Assembly: GCF_003314435.2 (NCBI RefSeq)
Contig: NZ_QNVY02000001.1
Location: 124,001 to 188,000, forward strand
DNA: 64,000 bases
Source of the DNA: Flavobacterium petrolei
GTDB lineage: Bacteria > Bacteroidota > Bacteroidia > Flavobacteriales > Flavobacteriaceae
Reading direction: 5' to 3'
Positions 52,579 through 62,097 of the stretch are shown here, one piece after another. The translations under genes were made by a program, and so were the position numbers. The first letter of the stretch is position 1. Each line of letters opens with the position of its first letter. The notes under the pieces were generated by a model. It searched no databases. It saw only the letters and a list, made by a program, of their open reading frames with translations, and was not told the DNA's origin.

Positions 52579-53979
52579 ATGAAAAAATTTTCAACACTAT
52601 TTATGGTTTCCCTGTTGAGCGGAGTAGTAACACTAGGTTCATACAAATTATTATTTGACACCAATGGATATTTTTCTAATGATAAAAATTCAGGAGTCAC
52701 AACGGCATCCGATTCCTACGGAAAGAAAGTGGGATTATCATCAGATGTGCTTGATTTTACTGAGGCTGCAGAAAAAACCATCCATACGGTTGTACACGTA
52801 AAAAATGTTTCCCGCAGAACGATTACAAATCCCATTTTAGAATACTTTTATGGATATAAAGGTGGGCAATCGCAGGAACAAGTAGGGACAGGTTCTGGTG
52901 TAATAATTTCTGAGGACGGTTATATTGTGACCAATAATCACGTAATCAAAGACGCATCAGAAATCGAAATTACCTTAAACAACAAAAAATCATACGTGGC
53001 AAAACTCATTGGAACCGATTCTAAAATGGATATTGCCTTATTGAAAATTGACGCCACCGAGAAATTACCGTATACTGTTTTTGCCAATTCTGATTCGGTT
53101 AAAATTGGTGAATGGGTTTTGGCAGTCGGAAATCCATATAATTTAACGTCCACGGTAACTGCCGGAATTGTTTCGGCGAAAGCCAGAGATTTAGACACCA
53201 GCGGAATCCAATCTTTCATACAAACAGATGCTGCAGTAAACCCAGGAAACAGTGGTGGAGCATTAGTCAATACGCGTGGTGAGCTGATAGGAATCAACAC
53301 AATGATTTCCTCTATGACCGGTTCTTATGTTGGCTATTCGTTTGCGGTTCCTTCGAATATTGCTCGAAAAATCATTGAAGATTTAATGGAATTTGGGAAT
53401 GTGCAGCGTGGAATTCTTGGCGTTGAAGGAGGCGAATTGAACAGTATTAGTTCTAAAGAATTAGGAATTTCCCAAACGCAGGGATTCTACATTAATAAAG
53501 TTACTAAAAATTCTGGCGCCGAAAAATCAGGTTTAGAAAAAGGCGATGTTATCATCAAATTAGACGAACAAAATGTGGCTACGTTTGCAGATCTTTCCGG
53601 ATACATCAATACCAAAAGACCGAATGACAAAGTGCAGGTTACGTACATCAGAGATGGAAAAACGAGAGCGGTTCCAGTAGTGTTGAGCAAAAATGAATTT
53701 TTCAGTGCAGAATTTAAAGGTATCGAATTAGAAAACATTGAAGCTGCTGACAAGAAAAAATTCAAAATTGATTACGGTGTAAAAATCAAATCCATAAACA
53801 GCGAAAACTTGAAACAATACGAAGACGAATTAATAGGAAATATTATCTTGAGCATTGACAATATCAAAGCTACTGATGTGGAAACCGTTTCTAAGCTTTT
53901 AAATAAAAAAGAGGAAAGCCAAACGGTTCGAATCGAAATGATCAATAAAAATGGAGAAGTACTTCGTGTGATACTTTAA
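52579..53979 (+). CDS. htrA: HtrA/DegP-type periplasmic serine protease
   Basis: 466 residues. N-terminal signal/anchor (SLLSGVVTLGSYKLL), trypsin-like S1C domain with the triad His121 (TNNHVIKD), Asp151 (DIALLKI) and Ser225 (GNSGGAL). PDZ1 begins about 275 (VQRGILGVEGGELN) and PDZ2 occupies the C-terminus. Degrades misfolded periplasmic proteins. Start ATG 52579. A terminator follows. Confidence 0.96.
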   Translation: MKKFSTLFMVSLLSGVVTLGSYKLLFDTNGYFSNDKNSGVTTASDSYGKKVGLSSDVLDFTEAAEKTIHTVVHVKNVSRRTITNPILEYFYGYKGGQSQEQVGTGSGVIISEDGYIVTNNHVIKDASEIEITLNNKKSYVAKLIGTDSKMDIALLKIDATEKLPYTVFANSDSVKIGEWVLAVGNPYNLTSTVTAGIVSAKARDLDTSGIQSFIQTDAAVNPGNSGGALVNTRGELIGINTMISSMTGSYVGYSFAVPSNIARKIIEDLMEFGNVQRGILGVEGGELNSISSKELGISQTQGFYINKVTKNSGAEKSGLEKGDVIIKLDEQNVATFADLSGYINTKRPNDKVQVTYIRDGKTRAVPVVLSKNEFFSAEFKGIELENIEAADKKKFKIDYGVKIKSINSENLKQYEDELIGNIILSIDNIKATDVETVSKLLNKKEESQTVRIEMINKNGEVLRVIL

Positions 53980-54001
53980 AAGATTTTATTTTTTTTAACC
54001 T

Positions 54002-54033
54002 AAGCCATCTTAAAAAATCAAGATGGCTTTTTT
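54002..54033 (+). terminator. Rho-independent terminator after htrA
   Basis: AAGCCATCTT / AAGATGGCTT hairpin with a T6 tail, 23 bp after the htrA stop. Confidence 0.9.
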
Positions 54034-54081
54034 ATTTTATAAATAATTCATAAAATACGTTACGAAATCGATTGAAATGGG

Positions 54082-54089
54082 TACTTTTG
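54082..54089 (+). promoter_or_regulatory. -7 promoter element (TACTTTTG) of the GAPDH gene
   Basis: Perfect TAnnTTTG, 47 bp before ATG 54137. No TTG at -33. Confidence 0.5.
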
Positions 54090-54136
54090 CGCAAATTTTA
54101 AAAAATACAATCACTTATTTTCATTAAATTTTCAAC

Positions 54137-55585
54137 ATGGCAACCACAACTTTATACGAAAAAGAAGTTTCTTTTCAAGCCGACAGGCGACGCGCAGGAG
54201 TAAAACTAATCAAAATCATCAGCGATTTATGGTATGATAAATCCATAGAAATGGTCTTATTCCGAAATCAATTAATTGATAGAAATGTCAGTGACATTAT
54301 CAACCTGCATGAATATGCCGCTGAATTTGTAGGCAAACCCATTTCAGTATTTGATTCGGTTAAAATTGCAAAAGCTATTTTAGAATTGAATTTGCCGCCT
54401 GCAAAATTGGACATTGGAAAACTTACGTACGAATATGGTTTAGAAGAAGATAAATATCCAGACGCCAAATATTTCGTCATTGACAAACTTAAAAACGCCA
54501 AGAACTCTGAGGACATTCAGCCGAAAGATGTTGTGTTATATGGTTTTGGGCGCATTGGTCGATTATTAGCCAGAGAATTAATGTCTAAAACCGGAAAAGG
54601 AAGTCAAATGCGATTGCGCGCTATAGTGACACGCGATAAAAATGATGCTACTTCTCTAGAAAAAAGAGCTTCTTTATTGCGTTACGATTCTATTCACGGT
54701 GATTTCCAAGGTTCAGTTACTGCTGATACAGAAAATAATGCTTTGATTATTAACGGAACAACCGTTCACGTGATAACAGCAAACGGTCCAGAAGAAATTG
54801 ATTATACACACTACGGAATTGATAATGCTTTAGTAATTGACAACACAGGCGCTTTTACGACCCACGAAGCACTGAGCCGTCATTTGGTTTCTAAAGGTGC
54901 CGATAAAGTATTGCTTACCGCTCCTGGAAAAGGAGTTCCTAATATTGTTCACGGTGTAAACCATAACGAATACAATCCTGATGAAATCAACATTTTTTCG
55001 GCGGCGTCGTGTACAACGAATGCGATTACGCCAATCTTGAAAGCTGTTGAAGACACTTTAGGCGTTGTCAAAGGACATTTGGAGACCATCCATGCCTATA
55101 CAAACGACCAAAATCTTGTGGATAATATGCACAAAAAATACCGTCGTGGAAGAGCTGCAGCCTTAAATATGGTGATTACCGAAACGGGCGCCGGAAGTGC
55201 TGTTGCAAAAGCATTGCCGTCATTGGAAGGAAAATTAACGTCAAATGCGATTCGTGTGCCGGTTCCTAATGGTTCATTGGTCGTTTTGAATCTGGAAGTA
55301 GCCAAAAAAACATCCGTTAAAGACATCAATGCCATCATGAAAAAATATGCTTTGGAAGGCGAATTGGTGGAGCAAATCAAATACTCCATGAATAACGAGT
55401 TGGTTTCATCGGATATCGTTGGTACATCGCAACCAGCTATTTATGACAGTAACGCCACAATCGTTTCCACCGATGGAAAAAATATCGTGCTATACATTTG
55501 GTACGATAACGAATACGGTTACAGTCACCAAGTAATCCGATTAGCAAAATACATTGCCAAAGTAAGACGTTTTACGTATTACTAG
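54137..55585 (+). CDS. gap: Long-form glyceraldehyde-3-phosphate dehydrogenase
   Basis: 482 residues, about 145 longer than standard GAPDH. Residues 1-130 form an extra N-terminal domain with no motif I recognise. The NAD(P) fold starts at KDVVLYGFGRIGRLLARELM. Catalytic Cys292 is in SAASCTTNAITP and His319 in ETIHAYTND. The tail ends NEYGYSHQVIRLAKYI. It oxidises glyceraldehyde-3-phosphate in glycolysis, or works in reverse. Similar long forms are known in some proteobacteria (for example PA3001-type). Function of the extra domain unknown. Confidence 0.93.
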   Translation: MATTTLYEKEVSFQADRRRAGVKLIKIISDLWYDKSIEMVLFRNQLIDRNVSDIINLHEYAAEFVGKPISVFDSVKIAKAILELNLPPAKLDIGKLTYEYGLEEDKYPDAKYFVIDKLKNAKNSEDIQPKDVVLYGFGRIGRLLARELMSKTGKGSQMRLRAIVTRDKNDATSLEKRASLLRYDSIHGDFQGSVTADTENNALIINGTTVHVITANGPEEIDYTHYGIDNALVIDNTGAFTTHEALSRHLVSKGADKVLLTAPGKGVPNIVHGVNHNEYNPDEINIFSAASCTTNAITPILKAVEDTLGVVKGHLETIHAYTNDQNLVDNMHKKYRRGRAAALNMVITETGAGSAVAKALPSLEGKLTSNAIRVPVPNGSLVVLNLEVAKKTSVKDINAIMKKYALEGELVEQIKYSMNNELVSSDIVGTSQPAIYDSNATIVSTDGKNIVLYIWYDNEYGYSHQVIRLAKYIAKVRRFTYY

Positions 55586-55693
55586 CCTATAAATTACAGG
55601 TTGTGGATTTGAGGTTGTAATTTTTTTAGTTTTAGTTTTTAGTCTCCTTAGTTTTAAATTTAAAACAACCGCAACCCAGCCTGAATTAAATAG

Positions 55694-55730
55694 AAAATCC
55701 GTCGCGTTATCAAAACGAGACGGATTTTTT
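55694..55730 (+). terminator. Rho-independent terminator after the GAPDH gene
   Basis: AAAATCCGTCGCGTT / AACGAGACGGATTTTTTTT with one mismatch, about 110 bp after the stop. Confidence 0.85.
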
Positions 55731-55746
55731 TTTGTTATTCTACCGA

Positions 55747-55785
55747 ATTTAGCCGCAGATGACACGGATTAAACGGATTTTCACT
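55747..55785. repeat. Short intergenic repeat, family 4 fragment
   Basis: TTTAGCCGCAGATGACACGG then ATTAAACGGATTTTCAC. A weaker relative may be present near 45205-45239 in the opposite sense (about 11 of 15 bases alike). Low-confidence interspersed repeat. Confidence 0.35.
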
Positions 55786-55876
55786 TATTTCCAAAAAGTC
55801 CTATTTGAAAATTCGATTTAACATCCGCAAATTCATAAATTATATAATACATCCCACTACTCACAACTAAAAAAAA

Positions 55877-57283
55877 CTACTCCTTAGCTTTTGTCAAATA
55901 ATACACTGGAATACCTATTAGCATGATCAAAACGCCCCATCCACATGTAGTTGGTTTTGTATACAATAACGCCATGCAAATTGCCACCGTAATTAAAATG
56001 TACAGCGCTGGCAGTACCGGATAACCAAAGGCCTTATACGGACGCTCTGCATTTGGCATTTTTTTACGTAAAATAAAAATCCCATAAATGGTTAAGATGT
56101 AAAATATCAAAACAATAATCACCACAAAATCAAGTAAATCACCGTATTTACCCGTCAAACACAAAGCCGAAGCCCAGATGCATTGTGCCCAAATAGACCA
56201 TGCAGGAACACTTGCTTTATTCAGTTGGGCCGCTTTCTTAAAAAACAAACCATCCTGAGCCATCGTATAATAAACCCTAGCACCAGCCATAATCAAACCA
56301 TTGTTACACGCAAAAGTCGAAATCATAATCATCACGGCAATAATCAAAGTTCCTACCGATCCAAAAATAGTTTGCGAAGCCACTACCGCCACACGATCAG
56401 ATTCGGCAGTAGCAATATTAAACAAAGGCACTACTGCCAAGTACATCACATTGGCTAAAATATAAATTACACTTACAATCAAAGTTCCCAAAAACAAACT
56501 CAAACCCACATTGCGTTTTGGGTTTTTAATTTCACCCGCAATAAAGGTCACCCCTTCCCAAGCCACGCTCGAAAATTGCGAACCCACAAAGGCCGCCGAA
56601 ATACCACTAATTAATGCCAAACCACCAATAGGCAACCACTCGCCAGTATCTACATTCAGGCTTTGAGCCGACCAAGCGTTGGCCCAATTCGCATCCCAAA
56701 CTGCTCCATCCGCAGCAATAAAACCAAAAACAATCAAACCCGCTAGCGAGAGCACTTTGACCACCGTAAGCACCGTTTGTAAAATCTTCGAGTTTTTCAC
56801 CCCGCGACTGTTCACATAACTCAGTAAAATAATAGTAAAAATAGAAACAATCTGAGCCGCATTGAGTTTGAAATCCCCAATCTCGTATAAAATATTCTTA
56901 TCACTTAAGGGCGCATACAAATAAGCGGCAAATTTAGCAAAAGCCACACCCACAGCAGCAATAGTCCCGGTTTGAATCACGGCAAAAAAGCTCCAACCGT
57001 ACAAGAAACCCACCAGTTTCCCGTAAGCTTCCTTAATGTACACATATTGACCACCCGCTTTAGGAAACATCGCGCTCAACTCGCCATAACTTACGGCGGC
57101 AATCACCGTAATAGCGCCCGTAAGCACCCACATAGCAATCAACCAACCGGCAGATCCCAACTGGCGAACCATATCCGAGCTTACAATAAATATCCCTGAA
57201 CCTATCATAGAACCCACCACAAGCATGGTTCCGTCAAGTAATCCTAATTCTCTTTTAAAATCGTCTGGTTTTTGGTCTTCCAT
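55877..57283 (-). CDS. APC-family amino-acid permease
   Basis: 468 residues, about 12 membrane segments. N-terminal VVGSMIGSGIFIVSSDMVRQLG and AVSYGELSAMFPKAGGQYVYI are the APC signatures (unwound first helix with GSGIF). FVGSQFSSVAWEGVTFIAGEIKNPKRN matches the LAT/AAT branch. It likely imports or exchanges amino acids across the inner membrane. Substrate unassigned. It is divergent from the TPR gene across repeat G. Confidence 0.92.
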   Translation of the reverse strand: MEDQKPDDFKRELGLLDGTMLVVGSMIGSGIFIVSSDMVRQLGSAGWLIAMWVLTGAITVIAAVSYGELSAMFPKAGGQYVYIKEAYGKLVGFLYGWSFFAVIQTGTIAAVGVAFAKFAAYLYAPLSDKNILYEIGDFKLNAAQIVSIFTIILLSYVNSRGVKNSKILQTVLTVVKVLSLAGLIVFGFIAADGAVWDANWANAWSAQSLNVDTGEWLPIGGLALISGISAAFVGSQFSSVAWEGVTFIAGEIKNPKRNVGLSLFLGTLIVSVIYILANVMYLAVVPLFNIATAESDRVAVVASQTIFGSVGTLIIAVMIMISTFACNNGLIMAGARVYYTMAQDGLFFKKAAQLNKASVPAWSIWAQCIWASALCLTGKYGDLLDFVVIIVLIFYILTIYGIFILRKKMPNAERPYKAFGYPVLPALYILITVAICMALLYTKPTTCGWGVLIMLIGIPVYYLTKAKE

Positions 57284-57362
57284 ATTTTTTGGTTTTGGGG
57301 TTTTGGTTTTAGTTGGCTAAAGATATACTTTTTTTGGAAATTTCATAAAAACCAATAGTAAA

Positions 57363-57402
57363 GAGTATAGAATATAGAAGAAAGAGTAAAGAATATAGAG
57401 AA
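57363..57402. repeat. AT-rich tandem-like sequence
   Basis: Repeating GAGTATAGAATATAGA-type units upstream of element G. Low complexity; may be regulatory or a slippage tract. Confidence 0.35.
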
Positions 57403-57432
57403 TGTCGTGAATATTATAAACCGATTATTCTT

Positions 57433-57556
57433 TTGGGCGTGACCCTGCAGCAGCTTTGTCGTTCCTCCTCGCCACTTAGGGTCGGGCGGTGCGCTGTATC
57501 TTTATTTTCTTAAAGAAAGAAAATAAAGGATGCCGCTTCCCTCCCTCACGCAAACC
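57433..57556 (+). repeat. Interspersed structured element, family 2, copy G
   Basis: Starts TTGGGCGTGACCC and ends CCCTCACGCAAACC, the same ends as copy F. The core hairpin ATCTTTATTTTCTT / AAGAAAATAAAGGAT (57498-57531) has the same base as family 1. Lies between divergent genes. Confidence 0.85.
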
Positions 57557-57733
57557 GCAATAACTATAACGTTTATCCCTTTCAAGAAAATTTGTAAGAA
57601 AAATTTAATATATTTGAAAGAGTCAAAAGGAAGTTTCAGCAATCTACCAAATGTCGTTTGATTTGCGAAGGTTTGATTAGGCTAAATGCAAGTTCACTTT
57701 TATATTACCTATGAAACTATAAAAAACATTTTT

Positions 57734-58585
57734 ATGAAATATTTTTTTATTCTTATTACACTTTTTACAGCAAGTATAAATGCACAAAATCTTTTGAAAT
57801 TTGATAAAAGAAATGTTCAGTGTGAAGACAAATGGATAGCTTACCAAATTGATAATGAAAGCACTTATACTTTCGGCTTTATTTACCTTGATTCCGAAGC
57901 AGGATTAACGCTGAACTATGAAGGAAAATTTAAAATTGATAAGAATGGTAAATTCAACAGAGTTGAAAGCGGTACTAAAAAAGAAATTGGTTTTATGAAA
58001 GTAAGGCTCCAACCGAGTAAAAATCCGATCGCTGAAATTCCTGAATCAAAATTTAAAGAACTTAATATTGAAAAAGTTCCGAATTGGTTAAAGTTATATA
58101 AAACTGATGAAAATTCTATCCAGAGATTATATCGTTGGGGCTATAAGTACAATGGTTGGAATGAAAGTGAAAAAGCATTAACTTATTTAGAAAAAGCAGA
58201 CATACTTGACCCCAAATTCAAAGGATTACAAACTGAGCTTGCATTTTCATATAATGCGTTAGGAAAATTTGAAAAAGCAGAATTATCGCTTAAAAAAGCA
58301 ATTGCCGAAAATCCTAAAGATTGTTATACGTATAAAGAGTTGGCTTATACATATACTAAACTTGTTGAACTAAAGAAAGTAATTGAAACTTATGAAAACA
58401 TGTCCAATATATGTTCTGAGCAAAATTTCATACAAGAAACTGCATATAATTTAGCATATGAATATTTCAAAAATAAAGATAAAGTAAACTTCAAAAAGTG
58501 GAAAACAGAAGCTGAAAAATGGTCGAAATCTGAAAATCAGTACACAAAGAATCTGAATCAAATGGAAACCGAATTAAATAAATAA
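57734..58585 (+). CDS. Secreted TPR-containing hypothetical protein
   Basis: 283 residues from ATG 57734 (signal MKYFFILITLFTASINAQ). After an N-terminal beta-rich part it has two to three tetratricopeptide repeats (YLEKADILDPKFKGLQTELA, FSYNALGKFEKAELSLKKAI, CYTYKELAYTYTKLVELKKV). TPR proteins scaffold other proteins; partners are unknown. It begins a run of AT-rich accessory genes on the plus strand. Confidence 0.75.
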   Translation: MKYFFILITLFTASINAQNLLKFDKRNVQCEDKWIAYQIDNESTYTFGFIYLDSEAGLTLNYEGKFKIDKNGKFNRVESGTKKEIGFMKVRLQPSKNPIAEIPESKFKELNIEKVPNWLKLYKTDENSIQRLYRWGYKYNGWNESEKALTYLEKADILDPKFKGLQTELAFSYNALGKFEKAELSLKKAIAENPKDCYTYKELAYTYTKLVELKKVIETYENMSNICSEQNFIQETAYNLAYEYFKNKDKVNFKKWKTEAEKWSKSENQYTKNLNQMETELNK

Positions 58586-58643
58586 AAATACAGCTAGAGT
58601 AAGTAGAACATACTAAAATAGCTCAACCAAGTCTTATCAGAAT

Positions 58644-59264
58644 ATGATCAACTTTTTAAAAAAATTATTTAATCAACAAAAGAATTTACCAAAAATGAGT
58701 ACCAGCATTTTGCAATCTATCTTACATAAATCAAAAGAAAACAAGGAAATAATTTCTATTTGGCAATACAATACAGACAAAGGTTCTCTTGTGGGCTACA
58801 TCACTGAAATAAATGAAGAATATATCGGATTTAGACATTTTACTAGGTTTGGAAAACAAGATGGAATTATTTTTATAAAAGTCGCAAATATCAAAAACAT
58901 TGATTTTAATGATGATTATGTTAAAGTAATGGAATGTCTAATAGAATATTCTGATATTATTGACAAGCCTTCTGATTTTTCAATCAATCTAAACCAAGCA
59001 GAAAACTGGCAATTTAATGCGATTTAACAACTTCATAAGGCAAAAGATCAAATGGCTAGTTTTGAGATAAATGGAAGTGAATTTTTTACAGGATTTGTAA
59101 AAGATATTTCTGATGAAGATTTCATTTTAAATTGTATTGCTAAAAACGGTGAAGATCTAGGAACTTCTCTTTTCAAAATAGAAGACGTTACAGAAGTTAG
59201 AGTAAATGACATTGATGACAGAAGGCGATTACTACTATATAAATGGAGGAAAGCTAGTTTATAA
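58644..59264 (+). pseudogene. Two-domain hypothetical gene split by an in-frame stop
   Basis: Reading frame 58644-59027 (127 residues) is followed, in the same frame after a single TAA at 59025-59027, by an open stretch through 59052-59264 (70 residues). Both halves share the pattern of a small beta domain: G-x-[IV]-x-[DE]-[IV]-x-[DE]-E-x-[FI] ... K-x-x-[ND][IV] ... ND (GYITEINEEYIGF and KVANIKNIDFND; GFVKDISDEDFIL and KIEDVTEVRVND). The best reading is one about 206-residue gene with a premature stop. Separate genes or stop readthrough are alternatives. Function unknown; the domain resembles short flavobacterial hypotheticals. Confidence 0.72.
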
Positions 59265-59405
59265 TGACAATTGCGGTTAACTGTGGTTATAATGGAATCA
59301 TATTTCACATCACGTATCGTTAATCCAAAAAAACTATATTCCGAAATTCCTAACATATTCAAGTACCAAAAAATTGAATACTATTTTAATCCAATATCTG
59401 TAAAA

Positions 59406-60233
59406 ATGAAATATAAAATAATTTTACTGACATTCTTCATACCATTTTTGGGAATATGCCAATCGAAGCCATATTACAAACAAACCATCACCGCTTACGA
59501 AATCAAGAAGAAGGATACAATCAGCAAAAAAGTAATGGTAACACATCTTGATAGTATTCGAAAAATTATTACAACAGAAAATAATATCCTAAATGCTATA
59601 TCTGCTAGTGTATACAAAAGGGACAAAACTCATTCTATAATTGAAGTTAATACTGATAGGTTGTATATATCCACTGATATAAATTCCAAAGGAGACACCA
59701 TAGGAAAGGTAATCTATGTATACGATGAAAAAAAGAATAGAACTGAAAATTATCAAATCTTAAATGGAGATACCTTAAATGGACAAAAACGTAGTTATAA
59801 TAAATCAGGGAAATACACAAAACTATATAATAAGTATAAAGATAGCCATAAGTACTACTTGAGTAATAAATGGAAATATGATTCTAATGGCAATACTCTA
59901 AAATCTCAAACTTATGACCAAAATGGTAAATTAGTGGGGATAGAAAAATTTAAAAATATTTATAAAAAAGACGAGTTTATTTCAACTAGGTCTGAATCCT
60001 TAAATGGTAAAGAATTTATAATAAAATCTAAAGAAATTAAAAAAGGAAATGTTAGAACAATTTATTTCTACTATAATAGTTTTGGTTTTAATTACGGGAT
60101 AAAAATCAATCATGTTTCTGGCGGTTATAGCATTGAAGAAGATGATAGCGAAGGCAATATGAAAGAGTTACGGATATACGATAATCAAAACAACATGACA
60201 GTATTTGTAAAAAATGTTGAAGTAAAAATTTGA
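59406..60233 (+). CDS. Secreted hypothetical protein with YD-like repeats
   Basis: 275 residues from ATG 59406, which gives the signal peptide MKYKIILLTFFIPFLGICQ. The body has degenerate YD/MORN-like beta repeats (KWKYDSNGNTLKSQTYDQNG, KLVGIEKFKN). Such proteins are common in this group but of unknown function. AT-rich codon use like its neighbours. The upstream part of the longer frame (from 59271) is not coding in my view. Confidence 0.68.
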   Translation: MKYKIILLTFFIPFLGICQSKPYYKQTITAYEIKKKDTISKKVMVTHLDSIRKIITTENNILNAISASVYKRDKTHSIIEVNTDRLYISTDINSKGDTIGKVIYVYDEKKNRTENYQILNGDTLNGQKRSYNKSGKYTKLYNKYKDSHKYYLSNKWKYDSNGNTLKSQTYDQNGKLVGIEKFKNIYKKDEFISTRSESLNGKEFIIKSKEIKKGNVRTIYFYYNSFGFNYGIKINHVSGGYSIEEDDSEGNMKELRIYDNQNNMTVFVKNVEVKI

Positions 60234-60390
60234 TTAATTAAACCATCTATTTTCGATGGTGCTGAAAACTTTTCCTTACTCAAAATTAATACTTTACAAA
60301 AAAACTAGAAAATAATACTATTGCACGGTTGTATAATTTTTCGGATAATGATGATTTAGATTTGAAACATTATAAAGACTCAAACCAAAA

Positions 60391-60732
60391 ATGAAATACG
60401 CTGAATTTAATATTGACTTGAATAAAATAGAATTCTGAAACTCTATTTTTGGAATGGAAAGCGTTTTACGGCATGGAAAAAGAATTTCTAAAAGTTTTCT
60501 TTTTCTGGAATTACCCATGAAATAAAAATACACGCCAGAGATTTGATATTAGAATCCAAATACAAACAATTCGACAAAAAAGAAATCAAACTTGAATTGA
60601 AAGAAAATGGAATATTACTCAAGGAACAATTTGTAAAAATAGACAAAAAACAAAGATTTTTTTTGGTTTCTAATTGGAATAGGCTTGGGGTTTGCACTCC
60701 TTAAACTTTTAAATTTACTGAAGGACTACTGA
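60391..60732 (+). pseudogene. Decayed small membrane-anchored hypothetical gene
   Basis: An original frame from ATG 60391 (MKYAEFNIDLNKIEF) meets TGA at 60436-60438. Reading continues as NSIFGMESVLRHGKRISKS, then shifts near 60495-60504. It resumes as SGITHEIKIHARDLILESK...FVKIDKKQRFF and shifts again at a run of eight T (60657-60664), then ends with a hydrophobic helix WFLIGIGLGFALLKLLNLLK and TGA. One stop and two frameshifts indicate decay or sequence errors. The original product was probably about 113 residues with a C-terminal anchor. Confidence 0.62.
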
Positions 60733-60888
60733 ATTTATAAAACTCGTTTGTTTGGATATTTATAATCCGTTACACTCGTAATTTTATGTTCCTTTCCCAG
60801 AAATAAACCGTACTTTAGTATCGCATTTCTGATGTTATTATAGTTTTAACAGCAAAACAGGAAACGAATCATTTTACCCCTAAAAATC

Positions 60889-61749
60889 ATGAATACATTA
60901 AAATTAGGATGGATTGGTCTTGGCAACATGGGAAATCCAATGGTTATGAACCTACTCAAAGCAGGTTTTGAAGTATCTGTCTTCAATCGCACCAAAGATA
61001 AAGAAGCGCCATTACTGGCTGCAGGAGCAAAATCAGCAAGCAGTTTACAAGAACTAATGGAAACCTGTGACGTAGTTTTGACGATGTTATCCAATGATGC
61101 AGCTGTCAAAGAAGTTTTTGAGGGACCAACAGGTTTATTGTCTAAAACCAATTCTGGCAAAACCATCATCAATATGAGCACGGTTGCTCCGGAAACCTCG
61201 CGTTATTTAAACACCATTTGCAACCAACATAACGTACATTTTATAGATGCTCCCGTTTCTGGAAGTGTAAAACCGGCACAAGACGGAACTTTGGTCATTC
61301 TCGTTGGCGCTTCGAGTGAAGACTACGAATTAGCCAAACCAATATTTGAAGTTTTGGGTAAGATTGCCATTCACGTAGGCGAACCTGGCGTGGCAAGTTC
61401 GGCTAAGTTAGCCATCAATTATTTATTAGGATTGAATCTTCAAGGTATAGCCGAAACGGTTTTATTTGCGGAGAAAAATGGCGTAAGCAAAGAAGACATG
61501 CTCAACATCATCAATCAAGGCGCTTGCGGCAACGGCATTACGAATATCAAAACACCTTCCATTCTGAATGATTCCTATCCGGCAGCATTTGCGTTGAAAC
61601 ATTTAGTTAAAGATTTAAGACTGGCCAAAGAAGCCGGACTCGATTCCCCGTTGATTCATCCTTTGTATGACAGTTATGCTGCAGCAGAACAAGAAGGATT
61701 AGGCGATCAAGATGTTATGGCAATTATCAGCAGTTTAAAAAATAAGTGA
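60889..61749 (+). CDS. Beta-hydroxyacid dehydrogenase (MmsB/GlxR-like)
   Basis: 286 residues. NAD(P)-binding GLGNMGNPMVMNLLKAGF, substrate-binding DAPVSGSVKPAQDGTL and the catalytic Lys in SSAKLAINYLLG. This is the 3-hydroxyisobutyrate dehydrogenase superfamily, which also includes tartronate semialdehyde and succinic semialdehyde reductases. The substrate is not set by context. A strong bidirectional terminator follows. Confidence 0.93.
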   Translation: MNTLKLGWIGLGNMGNPMVMNLLKAGFEVSVFNRTKDKEAPLLAAGAKSASSLQELMETCDVVLTMLSNDAAVKEVFEGPTGLLSKTNSGKTIINMSTVAPETSRYLNTICNQHNVHFIDAPVSGSVKPAQDGTLVILVGASSEDYELAKPIFEVLGKIAIHVGEPGVASSAKLAINYLLGLNLQGIAETVLFAEKNGVSKEDMLNIINQGACGNGITNIKTPSILNDSYPAAFALKHLVKDLRLAKEAGLDSPLIHPLYDSYAAAEQEGLGDQDVMAIISSLKNK

Positions 61750-61811
61750 TAATTGAATAGTAGTACATCCAGCGAATAAATCATTGATTTTAATTGGTTT
61801 ACTTAAAAAAC

Positions 61812-61845
61812 AAAAAAGCTACATCTTTAGGAATGTAGCTTTTTT
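61812..61845. terminator. Bidirectional terminator
   Basis: AAAAAAGCTACAT / ATGTAGCTTTTTT, a 13-bp stem between convergent genes. Confidence 0.93.
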
Positions 61846-61869
61846 ATTTAATGGAATCAGAAAACGATA

Positions 61870-62097
61870 TTACTTCGTTTTAACTGGTGGCAAGTCAAAT
61901 GCAGCTGATTCATGCTCAAAACCATTGCGGTGGGAACCATCACAAAAAGGTTTGTTTGCTGACAATCCGCAACGGCAAAGACCCAAAGCGGTTCTTCCTT
62001 CTAATCCGTATGTTTTTCCTTCACAGTCTGTTATTTCAAAATCGCCTTCTATTTTTATAGAACCATTGCGATTAATTGTTAGTTTTGTCTTGCTCAT
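61870..62097 (-). CDS. CDGSH iron-sulfur domain protein
   Basis: 75 residues. The MitoNEET-type motif CRCGLSANKPFCDGSH supplies the three Cys and one His ligands of a 2Fe-2S cluster. Small cytosolic redox or cluster-transfer protein. The start ATG 62097 is clear. No partner gene adjacent. Confidence 0.95.
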   Translation of the reverse strand: MSKTKLTINRNGSIKIEGDFEITDCEGKTYGLEGRTALGLCRCGLSANKPFCDGSHRNGFEHESAAFDLPPVKTK

